Position numbers and translations under genes: made by a program
Assembly (NCBI RefSeq): GCF_947500065.1
Contig: NZ_CANMQT010000004.1
Span: 310,001-374,000, forward strand
From: an uncultured Aquimarina sp.
Lineage (GTDB): Bacteria; Bacteroidota; Bacteroidia; Flavobacteriales; Flavobacteriaceae
Direction of reading: 5' to 3'
Length of the DNA: 64,000 nt
The notes under the pieces: model-generated
The model's database searches: none
The model's input: the letters and a program-made list of their open reading frames with translations, nothing else
Told to the model about the DNA's origin: nothing
Shown: in pieces, positions 1-8,452 of the stretch
Position numbering within the stretch: the first letter of the stretch is position 1
Layout of the letters: each line of letters opens with the position of its first letter

Positions 1-250
1 AGTTATTCGTTAAACTACAAAGAAAATGTTAAAATAAACACTAAATAATTGATAACCAGTTATTTAAAAATAAAAAACAGAAATAATAACGATTAAAAAC
101 ACATTTAGAAGGTTAAAAAACACACATTCCCCGTCAAAGGATCAGCTTTTTCTTAAAACTGGAAGTATACTCGCAATACAAAAGAATGACAAAAGTGCTT
201 TCATGAGTAGGAATAATTCAATCCATTATTAAACTAATCTAGTAATCAGG

Positions 251-940
251 TTAAATTTTCAACAGCAAATTGGGATCTGGACAATTCTGCAGATAAAAAT
301 TGAGATCTCTTTTGTTAGACACACCTGGATAGTCACCTATATTATCTTGCAAATCTTTTATAACCTGAAAGTGTAGATGCGGAGCATAATCACCATTTAC
401 CGATGCATCTCCAAGAGTAGCTAAGACATCACTGACTTCAAAATACTGACCTACTTCCAAATTAATGATGGATTCAACACTTAAATGCCCATATAAAGTA
501 TAAAAGACAACATCCTGTATTATGTGTTTCAAAATAATCGTAGGTCCGTAGTCACCAAAATTCTTATTATTCTGAAAACTATGAATTGTTCCTGCTAAAG
601 GAACAAGCACGGATGTTCCTGCATCACACCAAACATCCAATCCCAAATGAATATTACGTTCCGTTTCTGGATTATGTTGATTAAAATGTATACTTCTGCG
701 ATAGATGCCGCGTGTTTCATTATAACCACCATAAGCAACCTTTGATTGATTTACGGTTAAATAATGGCTTATATATCTTTCAAAAGCTTTAGAAGAGGAA
801 ACATCAACAGTTTCTAATCCTTGATTATCCATAGACAAATCAATAGAAATATATTCTTCTTTAGAAAAACTTGAATCAACAACAGGGACAAAACTTTTAG
901 ATAGACTCTCTATAAATTGAGGAAATGAATTATCAGTCAT
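251..940 (-). CDS. M23-family (LytM) metallopeptidase-like protein
   Basis: 229 residues. The C-terminal half shows the LytM zinc site: H98 and D102 in HLGLD, H152 in YGHL, and the HLH pair H188/H190 near the C-terminus. Family members are zinc endopeptidases that cut peptidoglycan cross-links or glycyl peptides. No signal peptide or membrane helix is visible, so a classical periplasmic cell-wall role is uncertain; a cytoplasmic-looking subfamily of M23 proteins is common in Flavobacteriia. The start codon overlaps the stop codon of the upstream flavin monooxygenase gene by one base (TAATG), so the two are probably translationally coupled. The catalytic family is clear from the complete metal-binding set; substrate and location are unknown. 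Confidence 0.85.
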   Translation of the reverse strand: MTDNSFPQFIESLSKSFVPVVDSSFSKEEYISIDLSMDNQGLETVDVSSSKAFERYISHYLTVNQSKVAYGGYNETRGIYRRSIHFNQHNPETERNIHLGLDVWCDAGTSVLVPLAGTIHSFQNNKNFGDYGPTIILKHIIQDVVFYTLYGHLSVESIINLEVGQYFEVSDVLATLGDASVNGDYAPHLHFQVIKDLQDNIGDYPGVSNKRDLNFYLQNCPDPNLLLKI

Positions 941-2268
941 TAGGCGCTTTTTGAAATCTTTTTAGGTTCTTTAGAAATCCAGTTTTTAGGTAATTGCTTT
1001 AATAAAGCTTTTCGAAACTTATGATAATCCACCGTTATCGTATGTCTAGGTGTATTAATCTGTTTATAATGAGGATGTGTTACTTCTCGTTCACATAGTT
1101 TCTTAATATTTGATGGCATTTTCCATTCACCGGTTAGATAATTTGCCAACACTTTGCTTTGTAATTCTGATCCAGGCCAGATACAACCTAAAGGCTGAAA
1201 CATGCCTACAAAAAATAGATTATGATATTCTTCATGGAACATTTTAAGATATAAAGGAACTGGTCCATTGCTATAATCGATCAAAAACTCATCAAAAAAT
1301 GAATGTTTGAGCACATAACCTGTACAAGCAATAATCACATCAAAATCTTCTTTTGTTTTATCTTTAAAATATACAGTAGTATTATCTAGTTTTTCAATAT
1401 CTACTTTTGGGTGTACTTTTCCGTGTCGCACTTTATACAAAAGCTCATCATTGATTGTAGGGTGAGTCTCTCCAAACTTCGTCTTTACCTCTTGTAAACC
1501 ATATAATTTATTTTTTCCTAACATTATCGTAAGTAACCTGTCATTAAACCAACTTCGTATTCGTACTGGAAGCCATGAAGATCTAGCTCCTACAATATCT
1601 GAAGGCAAGCCAAAAAAGAATTTAGGAATAATTCTATATCCTCTTCTCCAACTGATTGCTGTCTTCTTACTTACTCTACTCGTTTCTACAGCAACATCAC
1701 AAGCCGAGTTACCTCCACCTATGACCAATACTTTTTTGCCTACAAAAGGTGCTGCTTTTTTATAAGTATGGGAATGCATAAATTCACCTGAAAACTGACC
1801 TGGATACTTTGGAATTCTAGGAACCGAATGATGGCCATTACAAACTACTAAATCTGTAAACTTCTCTATTCTTTCTTCACCGTTCTGTACAATTGTAACA
1901 TGCCATTCTTCTCCACTTAGCCGTTTACAATATTTTACTGTAGTACCAAATTCTATATATGGATATAATCCGAAATGTTTGGCATACGCCTGGAAATAAT
2001 TTCTTAACTCTTCGTGAGATGGATAATCCGCTACTGTAGTATCAAAATCATCAAACGTAAAATCCTCATATTGCGACAACGTCTTAGAACTTATAATATG
2101 CGTTGTTTCAAAAACACTGGAATGACTAATGTCTTCAGAAAAAATCCAATTACCTCCTACTTCGTGATTGCGATCATAAACGACAACCTCCAAATCTTTG
2201 TCCTTAAGATTTTTAAGGGCAGTTATACCACTTGGTCCTGCGCCAATAACACATATTCTTTGTTTCAT
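940..2268 (-). CDS. Flavin-containing monooxygenase (FMO family)
   Basis: 442 residues. An N-terminal FAD-binding Rossmann motif (GAGPSG, residues 9-14), the FMO fingerprint FxGxxxHxxxY (FSGEFMHSHTY, 159-169) and a second dinucleotide motif (IGGGNSA, about 183-189) for NADPH are all present, with a late ACTGY motif that fits the usual ATG/D segment. Class B flavin monooxygenases use NADPH and O2 to oxygenate nitrogen, sulfur or ketone groups of small molecules. Substrate cannot be inferred. The downstream M23-like gene overlaps by one base (TAATG). A gap of about 90 bp separates it from the ECF-sigma operon upstream, so it probably has its own promoter. Length is normal for bacterial FMOs. 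Confidence 0.9.
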   Translation of the reverse strand: MKQRICVIGAGPSGITALKNLKDKDLEVVVYDRNHEVGGNWIFSEDISHSSVFETTHIISSKTLSQYEDFTFDDFDTTVADYPSHEELRNYFQAYAKHFGLYPYIEFGTTVKYCKRLSGEEWHVTIVQNGEERIEKFTDLVVCNGHHSVPRIPKYPGQFSGEFMHSHTYKKAAPFVGKKVLVIGGGNSACDVAVETSRVSKKTAISWRRGYRIIPKFFFGLPSDIVGARSSWLPVRIRSWFNDRLLTIMLGKNKLYGLQEVKTKFGETHPTINDELLYKVRHGKVHPKVDIEKLDNTTVYFKDKTKEDFDVIIACTGYVLKHSFFDEFLIDYSNGPVPLYLKMFHEEYHNLFFVGMFQPLGCIWPGSELQSKVLANYLTGEWKMPSNIKKLCEREVTHPHYKQINTPRHTITVDYHKFRKALLKQLPKNWISKEPKKISKSA

Positions 2269-2359
2269 ACTTTATACTGCAAAAACTAGCAATGTAAAAT
2301 AAACAATGTATTGAAGTTTAAAAAATATTTTGTGAATTTAGATTGATAATCGATATTAT

Positions 2360-2752
2360 TTAGACAGAGTATATCTTGTCTATTCTTCTTTTAATTACGG
2401 TTATCTGTACCATAAATAAAATTGCCAAGAATATTATTCCGTACATTGTAGTATTATGAAACTTAAAATCAGCAAATGGATTTTTATATTCATTTATACT
2501 GAAAAAAGAAAGATCTAATGTACCTAAGATTGATGTTTCTTCAGATAAGAATGGCAAAGAAACTAATATCCCAATAACCACCGAACTGATAACTACCCAG
2601 GCTTTTTTAGAAATTAATGGTTGATATACTAGAGATTTATTAACAGAAGTAGTCTTTATTTCACCCATTATATTTTGCAAAAAGTCTACAGAAGGATGTT
2701 CTACTCCTGCTTCTTTTACTAGTTTCTTTATGTCATTATATTGCTCTTCCAT
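2360..2752 (-). CDS. Two-helix membrane protein encoded with ECF sigma factor
   Basis: About 130 residues if started at the ATG at 2752 (MEEQYND); an ATG nine codons further upstream (2779) is also open but would overlap the sigma gene more. A soluble N-terminal third is followed by two hydrophobic segments (roughly residues 50-70 and 100-120) and a short basic tail. It overlaps the end of the ECF sigma gene by 17 bp, the usual arrangement for a cognate anti-sigma or sigma-associated membrane protein in Bacteroidota. I see no zinc-binding anti-sigma motif. The role as regulator of the sigma factor is inferred only from coupling and topology; no family was recognised. Confidence 0.7.
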   Translation of the reverse strand: MEEQYNDIKKLVKEAGVEHPSVDFLQNIMGEIKTTSVNKSLVYQPLISKKAWVVISSVVIGILVSLPFLSEETSILGTLDLSFFSINEYKNPFADFKFHNTTMYGIIFLAILFMVQITVIKRRIDKIYSV

Positions 2753-3323
2753 TGTTAGTATTAATTTCTGGTGAAACATGATACTTAAGTATCGAATATA
2801 GTTTTTTTCTACTTCGATATAGTTTTATTTTTATATTATCTTCTGTAAGCCCTACTATTTCTTTAATTTCCTTTACACTTTTTTCTTCAAAATAATACAG
2901 GGTTACAATCGCAGCTTCTTCTTCCGGAAGCTTAAGAATACTATCAGATATTATTTGTTTTCGTTCCTTATCTTGTAAATAGCTTAATGCATTATCCACG
3001 ATTCCTACCTCGCCTTCGCTTATTTCTTCTATTAGCTCTGTAGAAACAAAACGTTTATTTTTCTTTATAGCGTCCAGACTTTTACGATATGCTATAGTGT
3101 ATAACCAAGTTGAAAATTTAGCTTCTCCTCTATAATTAGACAAAGACTTATAAGCCTTTATAAAGGTGTCTTGCGCTACTTCTTCAGCCTCTTCTTTATT
3201 TCTGATCATTCTATACACCACTGTATACACAAGGTTCTGATAACGCTCTACCAAGGTAGAAAAAGCATTAGCCTCTCCTTCCAGTACTTGCTGGATATAA
3301 TATTGATCTGATTGATGGTTCAT
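2736..3323 (-). CDS. RNA polymerase ECF-type sigma factor
   Basis: 195 residues with sigma-70 region 2 (about 15-90; the core-binding segment contains EEVAQDTFIKAYK and the -10 recognition segment FSTWLYTIAYR) and region 4 (about 125-180, with an LTEDNIKIKLYRSRKKL-type helix-turn-helix). It lacks regions 1 and 3, as expected for group 4 (ECF) sigma factors that direct RNA polymerase to stress or envelope regulons. The downstream two-helix membrane protein overlaps it by 17 bp and is a candidate anti-sigma partner. Its target promoters cannot be identified here. Confidence 0.93.
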   Translation of the reverse strand: MNHQSDQYYIQQVLEGEANAFSTLVERYQNLVYTVVYRMIRNKEEAEEVAQDTFIKAYKSLSNYRGEAKFSTWLYTIAYRKSLDAIKKNKRFVSTELIEEISEGEVGIVDNALSYLQDKERKQIISDSILKLPEEEAAIVTLYYFEEKSVKEIKEIVGLTEDNIKIKLYRSRKKLYSILKYHVSPEINTNNGRAI

Positions 3324-3471
3324 TTACACATAAGACGATACTTTTTTGTTTCTGGTTACACCTTATTCCTAAAAAGATACAAAATATTTTTTTAGACTTT
3401 TTTTGTAACCAAGGTCAGATACATAACGTCATAGTTAAAAACGAACAGTTAAATTTTTAAATCTAAAAGTT

Positions 3472-3822
3472 ATGAGTTTTATCGAAGTACTAATACCATT
3501 ATCTGTATTCGGATGCATCTTTGGTGTTTTTTATTTATTTGTTACCGCTAGAAACAAAGAGCGAATGGCTCTTATCGACAAAGGAGCGGATGCCTCTATT
3601 TTTTATAGTAGTAAGGAGAAAAGAGTAACTCCTGTATGGAAGGTTTTCATTCTTAATTTTTCATTATTATTAATGGGTATTGGGATTGGAATTTTCATCG
3701 CCGGTATTTTACATTATTCTTTAGGAGTTGAGGAAGGTATTGCTTTTCCAGGCACCATTTTCTTAATGGCCGGTGCAGGATTATTTACAGGTTTTACTAT
3801 GACTAAGAATCTAGATAAATAA
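3472..3822 (+). CDS. DUF6249-type small membrane protein
   Basis: 116 residues with three hydrophobic segments (about 5-25, 58-80 and 90-110). The loop after the first helix carries a conserved NKERMALIDKGAD stretch, recalled from DUF6249 proteins, which are frequent next to ECF sigma factors in Bacteroidota. It is divergent from the ECF-sigma operon, with about 150 bp between the starts, and may share its control. The function of the family is unknown. A hairpin terminator follows closely. Confidence 0.75.
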   Translation: MSFIEVLIPLSVFGCIFGVFYLFVTARNKERMALIDKGADASIFYSSKEKRVTPVWKVFILNFSLLLMGIGIGIFIAGILHYSLGVEEGIAFPGTIFLMAGAGLFTGFTMTKNLDK

Positions 3823-3848
3823 ACTATTTTAGTTTATAGAAACTATAA

Positions 3849-3875
3849 AGACCTATCATTTCTGATAGGTCTTTC
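3849..3875 (+). terminator. Rho-independent terminator after the DUF6249 gene
   Basis: A perfect 10-bp stem (3849-3858 with 3863-3872), loop TTTC, followed by a short T-run. It lies 27 bp after the + strand stop codon, and the dyad could also serve the converging minus-strand gene. Confidence 0.75.
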
Positions 3876-3921
3876 CCCCAAATTCTACTTATCTTATTAT
3901 AAATAAAATAAATTTAATCTT

Positions 3922-4560
3922 CTAGTTATAAGCTACTGTATACTCATTTTGTTCAACTATTTCGAACTTTTCGACTATCACAGATTGGCCTTTATCATTT
4001 TCTAGTATATATTTTCCTGCCTCTAATTGAGCAAGATCAACTATTTCTGTTGTTTTAGATAACACGTGAACCCTATCTACTACTTCAAATAATTTAATTT
4101 TATCTCCTTCTTCAAAATCCATTACAGTAATTAGGTCTCCAACTCTATTAATATGTAAAGGATTTAACTCAGAATGAGAATAATAATTTTCTAACTCTTC
4201 TTCAACACTCATATCATTAGCAGCCATTCGATCGCTATCAATAGCTACTACATAATCAGTTCCTAATTCTTCCTCAATAAAAATATCAATATCTCTTTTC
4301 TCAATTACAACAGACTTACCTTCATTATTTTCCAATAAATATTTACCTGAAGGTAATTGACTAAGATCTATCTGACCTCTTGTTTTAGATAAAATATGAT
4401 CTCCTGTTTCTACTTCAAATAATTTTATTTTATCACCTTCCTTAAAATCAACAACAAATACAATAAGTCCTTCTCTTTCAACTTGTAAATTATCATCTTC
4501 AATTCTTGCGTTAAGATTTGTGAAGAAAAATAAGCCGAAAATAAATACTAAAGCTCTCAT
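3922..4560 (-). CDS. Secreted protein made of two CTD-like beta-sandwich modules
   Basis: 212 residues. A signal peptide (about 1-18, ending LNA) is followed by two copies of a roughly 65-residue module (about 30-95 and 140-205). Each has the pattern FxEGDKIKLFE, then SKT, then an acidic Dlsql/Dlaql segment, GKYxLEN and xVIVEK. The module resembles the last 60-70 residues of T9SS type A sorting domains (beta-strands around a DLSxLxxGxYxL motif), but here it makes up the whole protein with no cargo domain. A single-module relative lies about 360 bp away at 4925-5224. Function is unknown; the similarity to CTDs is my reading and may reflect only fold-level resemblance. Confidence 0.7.
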   Translation of the reverse strand: MRALVFIFGLFFFTNLNARIEDDNLQVEREGLIVFVVDFKEGDKIKLFEVETGDHILSKTRGQIDLSQLPSGKYLLENNEGKSVVIEKRDIDIFIEEELGTDYVVAIDSDRMAANDMSVEEELENYYSHSELNPLHINRVGDLITVMDFEEGDKIKLFEVVDRVHVLSKTTEIVDLAQLEAGKYILENDKGQSVIVEKFEIVEQNEYTVAYN

Positions 4561-4924
4561 TGTTATTATTTTTTAATTGTAATGTTCTTACGTGATTACC
4601 TTACAATAATATTGTTAAATTATCGTTTCCCGAAGAAAACAACTAACTTTTAGATCAAACGTTTTTGATTTTCGACCAATGACACAAAAAAGTCTTTTTT
4701 GATAGTTTTTAAACACTAATTATTTGATAATCAGCTGTTTATTTTTTGTAAGATTCTTAAATCATAGATTAAAAGCACATAATTTAGGTGAACAAACCAA
4801 TTAATAGTATTCCTACTATTATAATTTTCTTAAAAAATAGTTAATCATCACTATGATTTGCACAAAAAATTAACATTTACACGAATAAATCACTCGCATA
4901 AATGCATTCTCTTTTGATTTTTAA
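4561..4924. other. Intergenic region between two CTD-like module genes
   Basis: 364 bp of AT-rich DNA upstream of the two-module gene and downstream of nothing recognisable. No ORF, RNA gene or convincing hairpin was seen; it presumably carries the promoter of the 3922-4560 gene, but no clear TAnnTTTG-type -7 box was found. Confidence 0.5.
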
Positions 4925-5224
4925 TCACTTAAGATAAAACTCAGGATTGATTAATTTCTCGACAATTACTTTTCGTCCATCTTTATCAATTAAAAGATAT
5001 TTACCTGCTGGGAGTTGACTTAGATCGAAGATTCCTCTTTTAGTTTTGTAGGTAATAATTTTACCTGTTCTCAACTCAAATAATTTTACTTTGTCCCCAT
5101 CTTTAAAATCGACTACAGTTATAATGTTTCCACTGCGTCTGACGATGAGGCTTTCGTCATTCCCATTATTCCCAAACAAAACTGTAGCACACATTAAAGA
5201 AAAAATTAGTAATAATTTTTTCAT
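4925..5224 (-). CDS. Small secreted protein with one CTD-like module
   Basis: 99 residues: a signal peptide (about 1-18) and one module closely related to those of the neighbouring 3922-4560 protein (VVDFKDGDKVKLFE, then FDLSQLPAGKYLL and KVIVEK). The DLSxLPxGKYxL stretch is the hallmark of T9SS type A sorting domains. The pair looks like a duplication followed by internal module duplication. Function is unknown; it might be a substrate, competitor or structural accessory of the secretion or attachment machinery, but that is speculation. Confidence 0.65.
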   Translation of the reverse strand: MKKLLLIFSLMCATVLFGNNGNDESLIVRRSGNIITVVDFKDGDKVKLFELRTGKIITYKTKRGIFDLSQLPAGKYLLIDKDGRKVIVEKLINPEFYLK

Positions 5225-5428
5225 AAGCTACTTAAATTAGTTTATATGATTTGTATTTTCCCACTTTAAATTTACTGCAAAAAGAGGGTGACAAAAAGAG
5301 TCTGGAAGCTTTTTAGTTTAAATTTTTTTATTCTCGACAAAATGCACAAACAGGTACTAAACAAATTTTAGCATGTAATCCTATATTTACAAGAAAAGTC
5401 ATTTTTACAGGTAAAATTGACCAATAAA

Positions 5429-5461
5429 GAAAGCTCTACCAATCTGATTAGCAGAGCTTTC
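5429..5461 (-). terminator. Terminator of the DUF4097/anti-sigma operon
   Basis: A 9-bp stem (GAAAGCTCT at 5429-5437 with its complement at 5453-5461) and a 15-nt loop; reading on the minus strand, it is followed by TTTATTGG. It lies 26 bp after the stop codon at 5487. Confidence 0.7.
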
Positions 5462-5486
5462 GTCAATTAACACACTATTATAAAAA

Positions 5487-6872
5487 TTATTGTAGTATTA
5501 TATCGCTATACTTAGCATTTATTGTAATTACCTTATCAGTATCTCTGGTTTTATTGAATCCGTTTACAAATACATTTCCAAAATTCCTTCTTGCATTTGC
5601 CTCTATAGTTTTTGGTATAGAGATTCTGCTCTGTACTCCGCTATATGCTATATTAAAGGCCGTTTTAGGTAATTTTAGTTTAAAGTCACTATTCTCAACT
5701 GCCAAATCTAACGTAGAGAATGATTCTGAGAGATTTGCAACTGTGACTGCTCCAAAACTACCAGATATTGCCGCATTCTCTTCTAATTCTTGAATAAAAA
5801 TATTACTAGAGTCTGCATTAACTCTAAGGTTTTTTGCCTTCTGAATTCTGCAATTTTTCACATAATTAACAGCTAATCTACCGTTATTCCATTGTTTGAT
5901 AAGCACAGGAGAATAAGAAGTCCTAATAAATGTACGATCTCCATCAATTACATTAGCCTGCAGACTGGTATGAGATAAAGAGGCTATCATGTTAGTAGTT
6001 TTTTCTGCTAATTGAACATTACCGTGTCTGATATTCAATTTTAGTAATGCATCCTTAGGCATTTTAACTTTTACTATTCGATCAATGGTACCAGAATTAT
6101 TCATTCTAGAACTATATCTATATACCATAACATTAGATCCATTTGTTTGGGTTATCTCTAAATCTCCAGAAAACTGAGAAGCCCAAGCTTGCATTCTTCT
6201 AGCAAATTCTTCTCCAGCCCAATCCTGAGAACTAATTGATCCGTTTGATTGGAGCTGCCCTGTACTCTTACTTAATTCTTTTGTCCAATTTTTTACAACA
6301 CTTTCGTAATTATCGCCAAATTTTTCCTTAATCTGATCTCCCCACTGTTGGATATATTTTTCTTCATTCTCCTTAAACTTACTAGGATCGAAGTTCATAC
6401 TAGCCAAGTTTTCAGAAAGGGCAGTTGGCATAGGATTGTTTTCTATATTCCTTAGAATAGGCCTAAGCATATCTGAAATAACTGGCTCTAACCTTCTGAA
6501 TTCAGGTAAATCAGAATTCTTTGTATTGGAAGCGGATATACTTCCAGACCAAAAATTACCAGTAATCGAGTTTATTGTAATTTCTCGACTATTGCCCAAT
6601 GCTTCTATTCTCCAATTTTGCAACAGACGTTCTTTGTTTTCCTCTGTAATATTATCACCTTCGATATATGCTTCTATCTCTACTGAATTTTTATTCCAAG
6701 TTTCAAATACAACTTCGGTATGACTTGTATTTAGATTGATAGTAATATCTTTATTTGCTACAAACTTCTCACTTAACTTATGCTCTCTACTCTGAGCAAA
6801 CATGCCAGAAAAACATATCAGACTAAGTGCTAAAACATTAAGCTTGTATATCAATGTAATTTTCATTTTCAA
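5487..6872 (-). CDS. DUF4097-like beta-strand repeat protein of ECF operon
   Basis: 461 residues. A signal peptide ends at about 26 (SGMFAQ). The rest is rich in short beta-strands with phrases such as ITINLNTSHTEVVFETWN and ISIPKTIEANARR, typical of DUF4097 / head-GIN type repeat proteins, which are predicted right-handed beta-solenoids at the envelope. A central region (about 130-235) is alpha-helical and charged and is less typical of the family. It is the third gene of an operon: its start overlaps the anti-sigma-like gene by 35 bp, which in turn overlaps the ECF sigma gene. The product is presumably an envelope protein sensed by or co-regulated with the sigma factor. Biochemical function is unknown. 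Confidence 0.75.
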   Translation of the reverse strand: MKMKITLIYKLNVLALSLICFSGMFAQSREHKLSEKFVANKDITINLNTSHTEVVFETWNKNSVEIEAYIEGDNITEENKERLLQNWRIEALGNSREITINSITGNFWSGSISASNTKNSDLPEFRRLEPVISDMLRPILRNIENNPMPTALSENLASMNFDPSKFKENEEKYIQQWGDQIKEKFGDNYESVVKNWTKELSKSTGQLQSNGSISSQDWAGEEFARRMQAWASQFSGDLEITQTNGSNVMVYRYSSRMNNSGTIDRIVKVKMPKDALLKLNIRHGNVQLAEKTTNMIASLSHTSLQANVIDGDRTFIRTSYSPVLIKQWNNGRLAVNYVKNCRIQKAKNLRVNADSSNIFIQELEENAAISGSFGAVTVANLSESFSTLDLAVENSDFKLKLPKTAFNIAYSGVQSRISIPKTIEANARRNFGNVFVNGFNKTRDTDKVITINAKYSDIILQ

Positions 6873-7449
6873 TTTTTTCTAATTCTTTTAGTTTGTCTTT
6901 TAGTCTTTTTAAAAGAGAGAGTCTTAGTGTTAAGTTCTCTATCATTGCTTCAGCACTTTGTACATTAGGACCTACTTCTATTAATTCTTTATTGAGATCT
7001 AGATATTCTTTATTTAGATTCTCTAATCGTTTCATAAAACTTTCTACCAATTCTCTGTTAGAATCATCTACATTAATCTGAGATAATTGAAACTTTATAC
7101 CAGTTAATAAATAGTTCTCTGCCTCTTCATACTCTGGAAACATCTCCGCCAATGAGGAAGTCTGTTTTGTCAATAATACAGTGGCATTCTTTACCTCTGG
7201 TGTATTTGTATCAACAATCTGAGTTCCGTTTGCACTATTATTTCCAAACTCATTAAAAGCGAACATAGAAACAGAAAGTATGACTACAACACTGGCCGCA
7301 ATCCTTAGCCAACCATAATTAAACTTTCTGGCTTTTTTAGGAAGCTCTTCTTCTAACCTCGACATAAAACGGTTCTGATGTCCTTCATTTAAACGCTCTA
7401 AAGGAATCCTGTTATCCTGCTTTAATAACTCTCTAATATCCTGTCCCAT
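6838..7449 (-). CDS. Putative anti-sigma factor, single-pass membrane protein
   Basis: 203 residues. A short cytoplasmic N-terminus (about 1-47) precedes one transmembrane helix (about 48-66, IAASVVVILSVSMFAF); the remaining extracytoplasmic part is helical and probably coiled-coil (about 115-200, many E/L/K residues). The layout of a cytoplasmic sigma-binding arm, one membrane helix and a periplasmic sensor fits FecR-independent anti-sigma proteins found with ECF factors in Flavobacteriia. It overlaps the sigma gene by 17 bp and the DUF4097 gene by 35 bp, so translation of the three is probably coupled. No zinc motif is visible. Confidence 0.7.
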   Translation of the reverse strand: MGQDIRELLKQDNRIPLERLNEGHQNRFMSRLEEELPKKARKFNYGWLRIAASVVVILSVSMFAFNEFGNNSANGTQIVDTNTPEVKNATVLLTKQTSSLAEMFPEYEEAENYLLTGIKFQLSQINVDDSNRELVESFMKRLENLNKEYLDLNKELIEVGPNVQSAEAMIENLTLRLSLLKRLKDKLKELEKIENENYIDIQA

Positions 7450-7978
7450 CTCTTAAATGTTTTAATTGATCCTGAAGCTGTTTTTTTCCTCTATGCACCA
7501 AAGTTCTTGACGCTACCGGAGTAATATCTAATATTTCACTAATCTCTTTATGATCATATCCTTCTATTAAAAATAACATCACCGCGTATTTATATTTCTC
7601 TGGTAACCTTTCTATTGCGCTTTTCACTTCTTCTACAGTGGTTGAGTCAGATACAGACCAATCATTCTGCTCTTCTACTGTACCCATTACTTGTTCATTA
7701 ATAGCAACCATATTCATTTTTTTTGCTTTGAGCATATCAATACTCTTATTGATTACTATACGTTTTAGCCATGCTCCAAAAGTCACATCACCTGTAAACT
7801 GATGAAGTTTCATAAAAGCTTTGATAAAAGATTCTTGCATCGCCTCTTCTGCTTCAAAAGGATCTTTAAGAAATCGTAATGCCACATAATACATACCATC
7901 GCAGTATTTATTATAAAGCTTCATCTGTGCTTTACGATCGTTAATTCTACATTGTTCTATTAGCTCGCTCTGTAACAA
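7433..7978 (-). CDS. RNA polymerase ECF-type sigma factor
   Basis: 181 residues with region 2 (about 12-80; EEAMQESFIKAFMKLHQF and FGAWLKRIVINKSID) and region 4 (about 115-175; IERLPEKYKYAVMLFLIEG and the helix-turn-helix around HKEISEILDI). It is the first gene of a three-gene overlapping operon with an anti-sigma-like protein and a DUF4097-like envelope protein, pointing to an envelope-stress role. It is distinct in sequence from the ECF factor at 2736-3323. Confidence 0.92.
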   Translation of the reverse strand: MLQSELIEQCRINDRKAQMKLYNKYCDGMYYVALRFLKDPFEAEEAMQESFIKAFMKLHQFTGDVTFGAWLKRIVINKSIDMLKAKKMNMVAINEQVMGTVEEQNDWSVSDSTTVEEVKSAIERLPEKYKYAVMLFLIEGYDHKEISEILDITPVASRTLVHRGKKQLQDQLKHLRDGTGY

Positions 7979-8221
7979 ACTTATCCGAATTTTGGTTAGT
8001 GATTACTTCTTTAAAACTGTTCTAATTACTATTCTCTTCTAAAGACGAGATATAATTCTTACTTGTTGCAAAATTAAACATAAAAAACGCCACAAAAAAC
8101 AGAACATACTGAATATCAAAATATTAATAAATAATTAACGATAGAAAAAGTAAGTTTTTTCTATCAATACACACTACTTCTGTAAATATAAATTTTACTA
8201 ATCAATAAAACTTTAAAAACG

Positions 8222-8449
8222 ATGCACGAATCATCCAATCACTACAATAATCAGAACCCCAGAGAGCTGGAGAATATAATTAACCTCATAAAAAAGAATG
8301 TAGACTGTACTAAAGACATCATTAATCATATTGATAAATTCCTAGAAAACAAACAACTGCCTAAATCAATCTTGGATGCATTGGTAACTCAGAGAAACGC
8401 TTGTGCCGTAAATGTTATGAATTTCACAAGGGTAATGAACTTCATATAG
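8222..8449 (+). CDS. Small hypothetical protein, 75 residues
   Basis: A helical, mostly hydrophilic 75-residue ORF starting at an ATG preceded by an A-rich leader and ending 4 bp before the converging oxidoreductase gene. No signal peptide or transmembrane segment. It has two cysteines (C29 and C62 in my count) and a C-terminal VMNFTRVMNFI repeat-like stretch. Not recognised. The amino-acid composition is protein-like and the ORF fills the gap exactly, so it is probably real. Confidence 0.5.
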   Translation: MHESSNHYNNQNPRELENIINLIKKNVDCTKDIINHIDKFLENKQLPKSILDALVTQRNACAVNVMNFTRVMNFI

Positions 8450-8452
8450 CAC

